A stretch of 64,000 nt of DNA from Oikopleura dioica. Lineage: Eukaryota; Chordata; Appendicularia; Copelata; Oikopleuridae. The notes below the pieces were generated by a model that saw only the letters and a list, made by a program, of their open reading frames with translations, searched no databases and had not been told where the DNA came from. Of this stretch, positions 47,047 through 58,100 are shown in pieces; position 1 is the stretch's first letter, and every line of letters begins with the position of its first letter. The stretch spans positions 15,325,208 to 15,389,207 of the forward strand of contig OU015568.1 of the NCBI GenBank assembly GCA_907165135.1, given 5' to 3'. The position numbers were made by a program, and so were the translations under genes.

Positions 47047-49373
47047 TCATTCATTTGAGCTTTTTTTTATCTTCGTTTCACAAACATCGAGCGAGAACTG
47101 ATCATCTTCTTGTAAAAGCGACTCTGCGCGTCTTTTAGGAAAGTGGGACTCGTAGAATTGCCAGGGAACTGATTTGAAGAATGGCTTTGTTTTCAGCGTC
47201 TTTTTTATTCGTCGACTTGTTACGATATCGACCAAGTGGTCGGCTTCGTTGATTGTCGCGATGTTCCAGGACGAATTTCCTCCGTTTTTGAAATCGGTGG
47301 TGAAGTCATAACCTTTTCAGGATTGAAATTGCCATGAATAAATTGAGCGCGAAGTTCGTATTTCCAATCCGATCCTGGAAAGTACTTTTCGTGGTATTTG
47401 CAAACGCCTCGCACAACTTTACACTGAATATCGTGTTCTGAATCTGGGTAATCAGCCAATTCCGGAGACACAAAATGCCTCGGCAAATATCAAATATTTG
47501 GCAGATTTTGACCTGAACCAAACACACTCGTTTGAATAAAATCGCATCCGCGTCGGGATCGTTTATTTCTGGGCAGCCGATTTTCTGGCAAACTTCTGAC
47601 AAGTCGTGGTGCATAAAATAGTCGAAGATAGTCTTCAAAATGTCATCTTTTGTGGAGTTAGGAGCGATGACGAAAGATTTTGCATCAATTTTTACGTCTT
47701 CTGGTTTTACAACTTCTTTCTTTTCCTCAACTTTTGGCTCTTTTTCTTTTTCTTTTGACGCTTGCTTCGGTTTCTCCTTCGATTTTTCTTTAGGTTTATT
47801 TTCTACTGGCTCTTCAATCTTTTCTTCTTTTTCGGGGACGTCTACTTTTGGAATCTCTTTCTGGTCCTTCTTTTCGACAATATCGTCGATCATTTTTTCT
47901 TGCTCTTCAACCATTTTTGCCTTTTTTTGAGCTTCAAGAAGCTCAACAGCATGAATTTGTGAATTTCTTCTTTTGAATTGAGCAGTTATTTTGTATCTAA
48001 AAATTGTCTAATTTTTTTCCATTCATTCAAATTTACCTGAAAATCTCATCATTTTTCGGCCCCGCTGAAATTTTTAAATCACACATTGTCGAAGTAAAGA
48101 AATCCAACCGCACAGTGTTTCCTTGTATCGACAGCCCAGGTTTTGACTTATTTCCACCAGATCCTGGTGGTGATGTAAGAGCCGGGCATATTTTGAGTTT
48201 CTTCGGATTCTCCAGCTCTATTAATATTTTGTCTCCCTCCAAAACATCGACGTTTATCTCTCTTTATTGAAGATTTCGTACACTTTCAAAGGCCTATTGA
48301 CCGCTCACGTGAACTTGGCGGAGAAGTCCTTTCTTTTTCGAGTTTACAAAACTCCTGGCGGCGAAAATCCTTTCCTTTCGGGGTGGCTTTTGGGCACAAC
48401 AGCGTGAGAAAATGAGTGAGCGGAGAGTGCTAGCTGCCGAGAGAATGCTTCTTCCTGAAGATTTTCTCCTCCTTTACTGCTTATGTACTTCTTCCAATGT
48501 TTGTCGACAGAAAAGTGAGTAAATTGAAGAATATGAGTCTCGGTATTTATCAATAGATTTCTAAAATCTTAAAAAGTCAGTGTCATGTCAATCATTAATT
48601 ACCAGGTACTTTTGAGCTTGATTGAAGAGTATTCGCTAGTTCGGGATCATAAAAACTCCAACTTCCATCGTCGATTTTGACAAGTGCCCAGCTTGACTCC
48701 TGAGATTGTTGCTGGCCATAGTTGATTGTGTATTTAGTCAGACTGAAGATTCTATTGAAATCGAAATCATAGAAGACTCACCCCTTGATAACATGGAAAT
48801 CGATTCCAATCTCATTGATTATACTTGTAAACAAGACCGTTCTTGAATACTTTGCATCCATTTTCTTGAAAAACTTGTTCCACTTGAAAACTTCTTCAGG
48901 CGCAATCGTCGCACTCAGATCAAAGGCCATTTTTGCTATTTCAGTGATGGTTACTGCATCGAAATCATCACATGGCAAAAGGCCCATTTGATGAAGCAGT
49001 TCATTCAACAAGTCTTTTTTGATGAAGATTGAAAGCTTTGAAACTTCTATCCATTCGTCTGTCTTACATAGAGTCGGATGGTGGGCGAATACTTGAATCA
49101 TTAATTTTCCGGGAATTTTTCCAAGAACATGGAGGCCAATGTTTGCATCTTCGTCTAGATCTCCGTCAATGTCGTCCACATCGTTTCGGATGTCTACCAT
49201 TTTCTCATCATAAACATATTTAAATTGAGCCTTAATTTTTTCAATAAAAGAAAGGTACTTGCGCGCACCTGTTTAGCTCCTCGTCGATGCATGGCGAGAT
49301 CGACCCTTATCGTCTCCCAGACATTCATATAGATAATTTTATCTGGCTTGTCTTCGTCTTCGGATACAGTCAT
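47047..49373 (-). CDS. Unrecognised multi-exon protein with lysine/glutamate-rich linker
   Basis: Reverse-strand exons include 49373-49269 (MTVSEDEDKPDKIIYMNVWE), 49230-48782 (acidic start, then PGKLMIQVFAHHPTLCKTDEW and LLHQMGLLPCDDFDAVTIT), 48751-48610, 48538 to about 48347, about 48255-48033 and about 47998-47047. The central linker is a run of KEK/KPK/EEP repeats (about 47910-47690). The C-terminal part (FDYFMHHDLSEVCQKIGCPE, CKYHEKYFPGSDWKYELRAQ, DFTTDFKNGGNSSWNIATIN) looks like folded domain. Frame breaks lie near 48256, 47485-47487 and 47314-47317, each needing one extra base. The junction near 48347 fits a GA donor. I do not recognise the family; a ciliary role is only a guess from the linker style. 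It starts 288 bp from a divergent coiled-coil gene. Confidence 0.55.
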
Positions 49374-49660
49374 TGTGCACACGTGGATAAAGCTCTCTTG
49401 GTTTCAATCTGTTCTGTCTCTTATCGACACCGGAAATATAACGACAAAAGTTGACGAAAAGGGTAGAGTCAGTTGGTCAAGCGAGTGGATCCTCGATCTA
49501 CTGCAGTGGGTCCAAGGGACGCGTCATTGACGCCTCAGCCACGTTTATAGTTCTGGCCATGCAGACTAAAAGCTTTCATAAATCAACTTGCGAAAGTGAC
49601 TCTGAAGAACTACTTCGTGAAACATAAACTTCATCGCGCTTATTTTAACGTTTTATTGTA

Positions 49661-52232
49661 GTGTCTGAAGCTGATAAGAAAAAGTCGGAAGAAGATCAAA
49701 GCAGCACAGCAAACAAAATAGAAAAAATTTCTCCAGCGCAACAAATCGCTGAGAACGAATGCCAACCGGAACCATCCGAGCTTTCGTCAATAGATCCAGA
49801 CGATACCCTCAATGCCGTGTTCTCTCAGGTACTCGCTGTGTTTAGTTAAGCTGCCATTGATATCCATTTCATGGCGCACTAGTGAAACCAATAATTTTCA
49901 AAAAATATGAAGGCGCAGAACATTTTGAACGAGAATGCGAATGGATCAGAGTACAATTGGAAGCTAAACAGGCTGCTGAACGACTCGCCAGGGGGCAGAT
50001 TTGATGATGAAAGTAGAATTGGCTCTGTTTTGGATGGACTGAGTCAGGTTCAGAGCGATTTAGGTGAGAGAAAACGCCTCTTTTAGTGGGAGAAAAAGCT
50101 TTTTGTAGTGAACATTGACGACTCTGTTTCTCAAGTTGCTTCTCGAGAGCAATCGCGCCCTGCAAAACAAGCAACTCCAAGAGTGCTCAACGAGCTACAA
50201 TCAAACTTCACAGCCGACACAGGTGCGCTCTTAGCTATCAACCCAGAGTCCATCGTCATCAAGCCTCCAAAATCGTCGATTATGCCGCAGAGCTTGGCCA
50301 GTTTGAATACCGTCAGGATGGGTTTCGATTTAAGTTTATCAATCATATTTATGCTTTGTCTTGAATGACAGAGTCGATATAGTATCTTGGCATGGGCTGT
50401 CGATATAATAATCGATTTGATTACGGGCCGCCCATAAAAAGATCCTATCGATGTTTACACTTTCGACACTCTAAATAAGAACTGACGACATTGCAGCTGA
50501 GTACAAAAAGATGCAACAACGGCTCAATAACGAGAAGAGACTCGCCGGCATTCCTGTCAGAGAATTTGACGAAGTAAGCATCGATTCCGACCTCAATTCG
50601 GTGCAGACGGAGATGGTTCATCAGAAGTTTATGGAGCTTTTACGGAGACCTGGGGGTACTCTGCCTACTCCAGCTGCTTCCGGAAGCAAAACTTCTTCGA
50701 GAGCCGTCAGCACAGTGAGGTCCAGACCTGTTTCATCAAAGCCATCAACAGTTCGATCTCGTCCGAGCTCTCTACCTCGTTCTAGAGCAACTTCCGGCGG
50801 TGGCCGCTCTTATCGAGTAGATCCCGACATTGAAAGCGAAAAAGTCAAAGCCGAGCTAAACCTCCTTTACGTAGAGAAACGCAAAGCAGAATCCGAACTG
50901 CGCTCCATCAAAACAGAGATTGAAGAAAAGGAAATGTCTCAAAATGAGCTTGAGAGTTCAATGAAGATGGAAAATCTGGAGCTGTCGTCAAAATTGAGCA
51001 CGACGCAACGCGAACTGTTCAAGACAAAGAAAGATTACAGAGAAGTGATAGAAGACTTACAGTTGGCACTTGAAGAAATGACGAGAAAGTACGAGGACTT
51101 GAGAGAAAAACGTTCCACCGTTAGTGTTAGCCGAAGCGATGCCGTTGTCAACTTGGCTACATCGAACAAAATTCAATCTCTCGAAAAGCGTATTCGAGAG
51201 CTAGAAGTCTCGGTAGAAAATGAGAGCGCAGAAAAGAGAATTCTTCAACACAAAGCGAATCAACTCGAGCATCACCATCAGCAACAATTCTCTGAGAACA
51301 TTGAAGCTCATCCTGAAGTCGAAAGATTGATCATTAGCAAACGAGCTGAGTGGATTAAAGAGCATGAAATCACCATCAACTCTTTACAAAACCAACTCTC
51401 CGGTAATTTTTTCATCTCAAATTGGTATCAAGCAGTAGTTGTTAGGCGCTAGAAATCACAATGCTGAGATGCGATCCCGTCATCAAAGCGAAGTCGATAA
51501 CTTGAAATCTCAATTGGAATCTGAAAGAAGCAAAAACAGTCGTCTCGTTGCAACGAACGAAGAGAATCTTCAAAAACTCGAGCAGGTTTTCGCGACGTTA
51601 TATTTTTTATATCAATCTTTGATTAGGAAAATGAGATATCAAAATCTAAGGAGCGTGAATCGATGGAGAAAAAACTAAAGAAGCTCAATGAAGTTATCGT
51701 GAAAATGGAAAAAGATAATAAAAATAAGGACGAGTCGATTCGGCAGCTCTGCGCGAAATGCGATAAACTCAGTAAAGAACCAAATGCTTTAGCTAAACTA
51801 AGGTAAAAACGACCAAGTGAAAAAATACAAGATTTTCTTCTTCAGAAAGTACATTTTGAAGATTTGCCCGACAATGAACGTCAAAGAAATTGACAACATC
51901 GACAGCGCCCTGAGGATACTAGAAACAGCGATAAAAAGCTCGGCGGGGGATGAAGAAGTAAGGACGCGTAAATTCGAGCGTGAATTAATATTTAAATTTT
52001 AGACCTATAAAACAGAACTGGCGAGAAAAGACGAAGAACTTAGAAAAATTCAAAAGAACATGGCTCAGTGGAAGGTTCGACTTCTTGTTGATATAAAGCT
52101 CAGACTAACTCCTTTCAGAAAAATACCTCACGAAAACTTGCCCAAAAATTCGAAGTCGAGCTTCGAAGACTCTCCGAAAATGCATCAACCATGGCTGAAA
52201 GCGAATCTGGTTTCGCTTCAAATGTCAATTAA
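49661..52232 (+). CDS. Long coiled-coil protein, possibly centrosomal/ciliary
   Basis: Exons: 49661-49828, 49919-50063, 50109-50316, 50480-51402, 51446-51585, 51627-51802, 51846-51957, 52003-52074 and 52119-52232. The N-terminal 250 residues are low-complexity and Ser/Arg-rich (SRAVSTVRSRPVSSKPSTVR). The rest is coiled coil (SEKVKAELNLLYVEKRKAES, SLEKRIRELEVSVENESAEK, MEKKLKKLNEVIVKMEKD). Intron 50317-50479 fits GA-AG (AG|GATGGG). The first exon begins TG TCT GAA directly after an acceptor (TTTTATTGTAG), so the A of the start codon must come from an upstream exon or a spliced leader. Similarity to CEP162-type proteins is only suggestive. Confidence 0.6.
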
Positions 52233-52393
52233 CTCTGCTTTCCTAATGAATCTTTATTTTTTTACCTGTCAGATAATAAATTATTAGTAAACTTGACTTC
52301 CTACAGAATCTGCTATCAGTATAGCATTTTTGCATATCAAATTTATTTAAATAAAGAACTATCAATGGTTTTGCAAGAAAAAATCTCCTTTAG

Positions 52394-52778
52394 CTAATGG
52401 TGATTTTCATAAATTTCATGTGCAACGAATCCACCAGATATGGCTCCGATGATGAATCCGATGATGGCCATGGTGTTGAGTTTTGTCCCTAATGACTGAC
52501 AGCAGCTGAAACATCCCCCTAAACAGTTTGAGCTCGTCTTTTTTCTTAGAAAAACTTGAACCTGTTTCACCGCCGTAATGATAACTCTGAAATCTCGAGG
52601 CTGGTGACGATCCCATGACTCCTTTGAATGTAAATCCAATTATGTAGATGGCCAACGGGAAACAAAGAGAACCTATCAAACCAGAAATCAGAATCCAACT
52701 GAGCATAAATCGTCCTTCCATATCTGACGGCCAGAGCTCATCTGAGTCGTCCGATAGGGACTCAAAACGCAATTTCAT
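52394..52778 (-). CDS. Small two-pass membrane protein
   Basis: Starting at 52778: MKLRFESLSDDSDELWPSD, a hydrophobic segment (FMLSWILISGLIGSLCFPLA), a polar loop, then in another frame a cysteine-rich segment (CLGGCFSCCQSLG) and a second hydrophobic segment (MAIIGFIIGAISGGFVAHE), ending NHH. The two halves are one frame apart at the A run near 52545-52550. This one needs one base fewer or two more, unlike the other frame breaks. The dicysteine motif could be palmitoylated. Family not recognised. Confidence 0.45.
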
Positions 52779-53122
52779 CGTTTTTTTTCTCTAAATAGAA
52801 TATTTCTAATACAGAATTAGATTTTTCTCTTGGTTTTCTCGTTTCATTTAAATTTCTTCATAAATTTTACAGCTTTGCGTAAGACGGAGCTTTTTTGAAT
52901 GAAAGGTCATCAAAAAAACAAGGTCATAAATAACAGTCTTATCTAGAAGAAATTAAGCGTTTACCCTAACATTATGAATTCTGTTGAAAATTGTCGGAAG
53001 ATCGCTAAAAATTCATGAGTTGATCAAATCATCGGCCACTCGCAGGTGCCTTCAATCAATTCTAGCGCCCTTCTTATCAAAATCATCTTCGAAGCAGCTG
53101 TTTTACGTTTTATAAGATAAGG
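52779..53122. other. Intergenic region between divergent small genes
   Basis: No gene seen; it probably holds divergent promoters. Confidence 0.35.
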
Positions 53123-53344
53123 GTGGCCGAAAATCCATCAAATAACAACAACCAAAATAACCGAGAAGAAAATATCAAAAAAATGCTCCACCAAATTTTG
53201 CCTTCAGAAGAATGCAAACTCTACTTTCTCTGCTGCGCTTTGTTGCTCTTCATTGCCAATGGAGGATGGCTTTTGATGCCGCATCTTGGATTCTGCCTCG
53301 TTCTTTATGCAAGACTTGCAAGTTCAGCTCTAAACGATAACTAG
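53123..53344 (+). CDS. Small single-pass membrane protein
   Basis: An open frame of 73 codons: an Asn-rich start (AENPSNNNNQNNREENIKKM), one long hydrophobic region (LYFLCCALLLFIANGGWLLM, then HLGFCLVLYARL) and a TAG stop at 53342-53344. The frame opens with GTG; no ATG is seen upstream in frame, so the true start may lie in an unseen exon. Family not recognised. Confidence 0.35.
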   Translation: MAENPSNNNNQNNREENIKKMLHQILPSEECKLYFLCCALLLFIANGGWLLMPHLGFCLVLYARLASSALNDN

Positions 53345-53486
53345 AATCTTTCGAATAAAATCATATAAATATGATACCCTTTTTTCCCACATCCGCATAA
53401 TTGCACTTCCATTGATTATCTACAGTAGTAGTAGTTTGAATTGACATTTATTTACTCATCAGACTTTGAAGAAGTTTCAAATGTAT

Positions 53487-54452
53487 TTACACTATTATTT
53501 TTGCAAAGATTGCAGTTTCGCTCTTTTCAAAAGTGTTGAACTTGTACCAGCCGCGTTTATGGAAGCGAAGGGCTTTTGCTGTGTTGATTTTCAATTTGAC
53601 CCGCCGTTTGAGATCAATCATTTGAGTCATGTCGCGATTGAGATTTGGCGCTAGAAAAACAGGCCAGGCGCAGCGAAGTCGATCGTCGGTATTCTTGACT
53701 CGATGATAAACCGCTAAAGTATGGAAATGGAAAATGCCTCGTGTTAATGAAAACCTTTTGCGTTTCCGTCTGAAAGATGTTCCATCAAAGTGCCGATATT
53801 GACAACAATGCAGTCTTCCATAGGCTTTACCGGGTACCAATCGCCTTTGTACTCTATTTCTAACCCATCGGCTTTGTCTTGCTTTAGAATCGTCATGAGA
53901 CAGTTGTCAAAATGAGGACTCGATCCCCACATTCCAGTTGCTGTCTTCTCGTAAAACAAAGCATCGATGATGGCTCCATTTGGCTCGAAATGGTCGAGCA
54001 AAAGACCTTTGGGTAGATTGAGAACTTCTTCGCATAGCTCAAGAAGCTTTAGGCCAAGAGTGGAGGCGCTTTTTGAATAATCATTGAAGAGCACGTCGAC
54101 CTCTTTTTCGTCAACTTTGATCGACTCATCATTCCTCAAAATAGTAAAGTTTGTCGACAAATTTTCACCCACAGTGAGTTTGCAAACGCGTTCTTTGCAA
54201 AAACGGTTCCTTCAGTTGCCATTTTCCCTTCGAAATTCTCGACTTTCGTCCTTTCTTCCGCTGTTGTATTGTAAAAGCTGTCAGAAAATTTTGCCAAGCG
54301 ATCAGTAAGATTCTTCGGAATATCATGATTTTTGAGATAGAAAAGACCAATATCCGTGATTGCCTTCAAGAACTCGTTTTTAGTTGCTTCATCTCTCTTT
54401 TTTAAAAGCTCGAAATCAATAACCGGTATTTTAAATGTAGAATCCTCTGACA
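53487..54452 (-). CDS. Isopenicillin-N-synthase-like 2OG/Fe(II) oxygenase
   Basis: Two exons, 54452-53763 and 53713-53487. The N-terminal DIOX_N-type segment is FKIPVIDFELLKKRDEA, then DIGLFYLKNHDIP. The double-stranded beta-helix core has SPHFDNCLMTILKQDKADGL (HxD iron ligands), IVVNIGTLMEHLSDGN and, after the intron, AVYHRVKNTD (distal His ligand). The arginine that binds 2-oxoglutarate is expected at RLRCAW, where the usual RxS reads RxC. Such enzymes hydroxylate or desaturate small molecules using Fe(II) and usually 2-oxoglutarate; the substrate cannot be told. A frame break at the T run 54179-54181 (one base short) splits exon 1. The upstream in-frame ATG at 54477 is an alternative start. 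The family is common in plants, fungi and bacteria and less so in animals. Confidence 0.75.
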
Positions 54453-55106
54453 TTTTGATATTATTGCTTGATGGCAATAAACTATTAATATTGCAGTATA
54501 TTCAAAAAATGCGCTTCCTGTCCAAGGAGAAAAAAACATATTTGCCTTTATAAAGCGGAAACCCTTCTTCAGGCATATTTGACTCTTCTTTGATTTTGAG
54601 TGAAAAAAGTTCGTTGAACACTGTTTCTAAAATGATTGCTTCGCTAATAAAGATAAATGAGATAATCTGAGAAAGTAATTATTTTTAATAATAATTCATT
54701 ATTTATTGCTCAAGCTCTCTGATTTTGTATATAAACTTTGTTTGACAATACTTTATAGTCTATTGACTATTCTTTACTCTGTCTTTTCATTTCGCAAGTT
54801 TGAATACCCTTTGGATTGGCTTCGATTTATTAATTATATTTATACTTTGTACCGAATCACAGTAATCCTGTGCTCTCCCCCCCAAAGAAAAAACTCGAAG
54901 GTTGTCAAAACTTTTGACAACCTTTGACTCAAAAGGGTATTCTAAAAGTTTGCCAAAATCGACTTTTACGCCCTAAAGCAATTTTTTTTGGTATTGCAAG
55001 TACCAATTTTTTGAGTCAAATGATTACGATGTTCAATTTCCATTTTAATTAGTTGTTCAATTCAATTAGTTGTGGCAGAGCTTGTGACATTCAAAAAGGA
55101 ACGAAA
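54453..55106. other. Intergenic region with a dispersed repeat
   Basis: Contains the repeat copy at 54935-55045. No gene recognised. Confidence 0.4.
54935..55045 (+). repeat. Dispersed repeat, copy 1
   Basis: About 110 bp (GGGTATTCTAAAAGTTTGCC through TTGGTATTGCAAGTACC to GATGTTCAATTTCCATT), strongly similar to 62640-62750 in the same orientation. Confidence 0.8.
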
Positions 55107-58100
55107 ATGGAGCTGAAACCGCCTAAGTGTCAGTACGGGAGTTGTGACAAGAAAAACTACCACTCTTTCTCAGAGAGGTTTTCTCTTTTAGAGATCACTC
55201 TCGATGCTTTTCGGCGAAGAAAAAAAGAAAATCAAAGAAGCGATTTTGCAAAAGAGAATTCAGGTAATTTAAATTTCAATCATGAGGATAAGAGTATTAT
55301 TTCATGAAGTGTCTTGATTGCGACTGCGTTGGGTTTTTGAGAAAAAAGGGAAGAAAAGTTTACTTGCTTCCCGAGGAAGTTCTGACGACCCGAAGCATTC
55401 ATACCCAAGAATATCATATTCGAAAATTGAAAAAGAAAAAGACATGGAAGAAAAAGGTGACGGCGAAAATGAGCCTGGCAAAGCACGGAAACGCTACGGA
55501 TCCCCAGCTTTACACTTATCTTTCGCTTGGCTCGCTGTTCTGGATAACTGTGATGCTCATAGGTTAGTTTTTTATTTGTTGCATTCTTAACTTGAGTCTC
55601 AGCGAATGTGCATTCTTTGGAGAAATCCCGCGCCTCGACCACTTTTCTGACTTCGACCTGCCATCGAAACTACAAGAAATGCGTTAAAATAGCAGAAATG
55701 GACGTATGCGGGCATTTGTTAAAGCAATGTTTCGAAACCAAAGAATTCATCGTGCCTGAACCAGTTTCAAAAATTGCAGGAAAAGAAAAGCACACTCAGG
55801 AATTCTCCAGTGAAGAAAACGAAGTAAACCTGCTCCGCTGTCAGAAGAAACAGTTTTACGACCAAAAATTTGCCGCCATTTTTGCTCGAAAACGCTTGTT
55901 TTGCAATCAACAAGGACGAACTCATTCTCTCCCTGTGAGTCTTTGTGTTTTCAATTGACAAGAACGTCTGATTCCGCGGGAGAAGTGTGCCCAACGCAGA
56001 AATATTGCCAGAATGGTTGTCCTTGTCCGTTTTATAAGTGCGAAAAACTCGACTCGCGGCAAAAATTGATTCCTGTTTTTGATCTTCAAGCCAACTTTAC
56101 GGCTGCCGGCGGATTTGCCTGCGCGGGGGTTTGACCTGGCGGCGGATTTGCCTGAGCGGGGGTTTGACCTGCCAGGTAAATCCGACGCTCTGGTCAAACC
56201 CCCATTCAGGCAAAAGCGCCGTTTTTGGATGGAAAAATGTGACTTTCCAAATTGAAAATTATTCATTTATTATTAATTAAAATTTACTTTAATCTTATCA
56301 TGCGAGAATGTTTAACCTTTTTGCCACGGTCACTAGGAGAATTTTCTCCTAGCTCGTATTTTTGCGAACTAGAAGAATTTTCTTCTAGTAGTAGTTCAAG
56401 AATTTGCAAGCAAGGAGAAATTTTTAAACTCTAGAAAATTCCACTTCCGGTCGACGACGGAAGTTGACGAAATTAAGGTTGGAGGGTGAAGTGTGACATA
56501 TCAAATTGATGCACAGACGATTTCCTTTCATTTGAGAAAAGAATCAACACCACCGGGGATCAAACCAAACGGATAAAACAGAAAAAATTTCAATTTATGC
56601 CTTTTGTTCATAATTTTACCGGTCGGTTCGACCACGTTTGGGACTGTTTCTTCTGACATATTGATTATAGGATGGCTCAAAATCTTCTGGGCATCAATTT
56701 GATAGGTCACACTTTACCATAACTCCTAACTTTCTTCAACATCCGGCTATAGAATCGACCGGAAGTGGAGTTTTCTAGAATTTTATACCGTCAAAGTTCG
56801 TAAAAGTTTCTAAAAAGGTATCGCGTATGGGGGTCTATAAGGCTGAATTGAGCTGGACAACTCCATTAACCTTAAAAAAAAGCACGTCTTAGGGTTACCG
56901 AAGCCTAGCCTATCCCCCCTTGTGTGAGTTTGTTCTGTCATTTTCCGTAAATGAAACTTTGACCAAACGGGGATTTGACCTAGCGTCAGATTAGCCTGAC
57001 GGGGGTTTGACCTGAGCGTCGGATTTACCTGGCAGGTCAAACCCCCGTTCAGGCAAATCCGACGCCAGGTCAAACCCCCGCTCAGGCAAAACCCCCGGCA
57101 GCCCAACTTTACAGATACCATGAAAACGTATCCAAAAGAAGACATTGAAAAGATAACTCAACGATGGGTTGAAAGAGCAAATAAAATACCAAAATATCGA
57201 AAATTTATTCTCTCCGATTTATCTGGAAACGATCGACAAGTCAATGTCGAAGACTATTTTTGCCCTATGAAAGTTTTTGCCGATTCAGCTTTTTTAATTA
57301 AAATCCATCAAAAACAAAAAAGTCTACTGGAGCTACTTTTCTTAATGGCGAACACTACTTGGTCGATGCAATTGGCAACTTGCTCAAAATAAAGGAAAAC
57401 AATGATGATACGACTTTTATCCCAAATCGACATAGAAATTTGTAAGATTTTTCGGAAAAAGCAATTTTCAACCTTTTTTTAAATTTCTTTTCAGAGGCTT
57501 CTTTGTTTTCCATTTTGGCTCTTCCATCGGAACTCACTTTATTCAGATTCGCAACAAGGAAAAAGCTACTAAAGTGTTTCCAGCTATCGTCATTTGAGAA
57601 TGGTCGAAAAAATTTCATGTCCATTAATCGATTAGTAAGTTTTATGGTAAAATTTTTGGGATGGTGTCTGGAACCGACAAAAATTTTCGACAATTTTTGC
57701 GTGGGCGCCTACTCGACTGCTGATTGGCCGGTTTGCCGAATACAGGCTTCTGATTGAATAAAAATTTCCACGCAAAATTTGTCGAAATTTTTTTGTCGGT
57801 TCCAGACACCATCCTAAATTTTTTGACCGATAAAAGCCGTCCCACCGGAAAAGATGAAAAATGCTTTTACTACGCACCTGATTACGCCCTGAACCGATTC
57901 GAAGTAGCCCAAGGTTTCATCGCCAGCAATCACTTCAACGCTAAAGTATCTTCCATCAGCTTCAAGGGAGTTTTCTATCTTATGAGTGCCAGACTCGGAG
58001 ATAATTACGTCAAGTTGTCAACAACCATCGCTTTGAACAAGATCAGAAGCGACGAAGAATTGGAAAAGGGTTGGAGAAAAAATGATTTTGTTATGCCGGC

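Noticed and set aside
47640-47962. Phenylalanine/serine-rich forward frames
   Set aside because: They are the complement of the Lys/Glu-rich linker of the reverse gene; a composition artefact.
55280-55642. Reverse frame of 120 codons
   Set aside because: It overlaps the forward membrane-anchor exon; no motif, probably a shadow.
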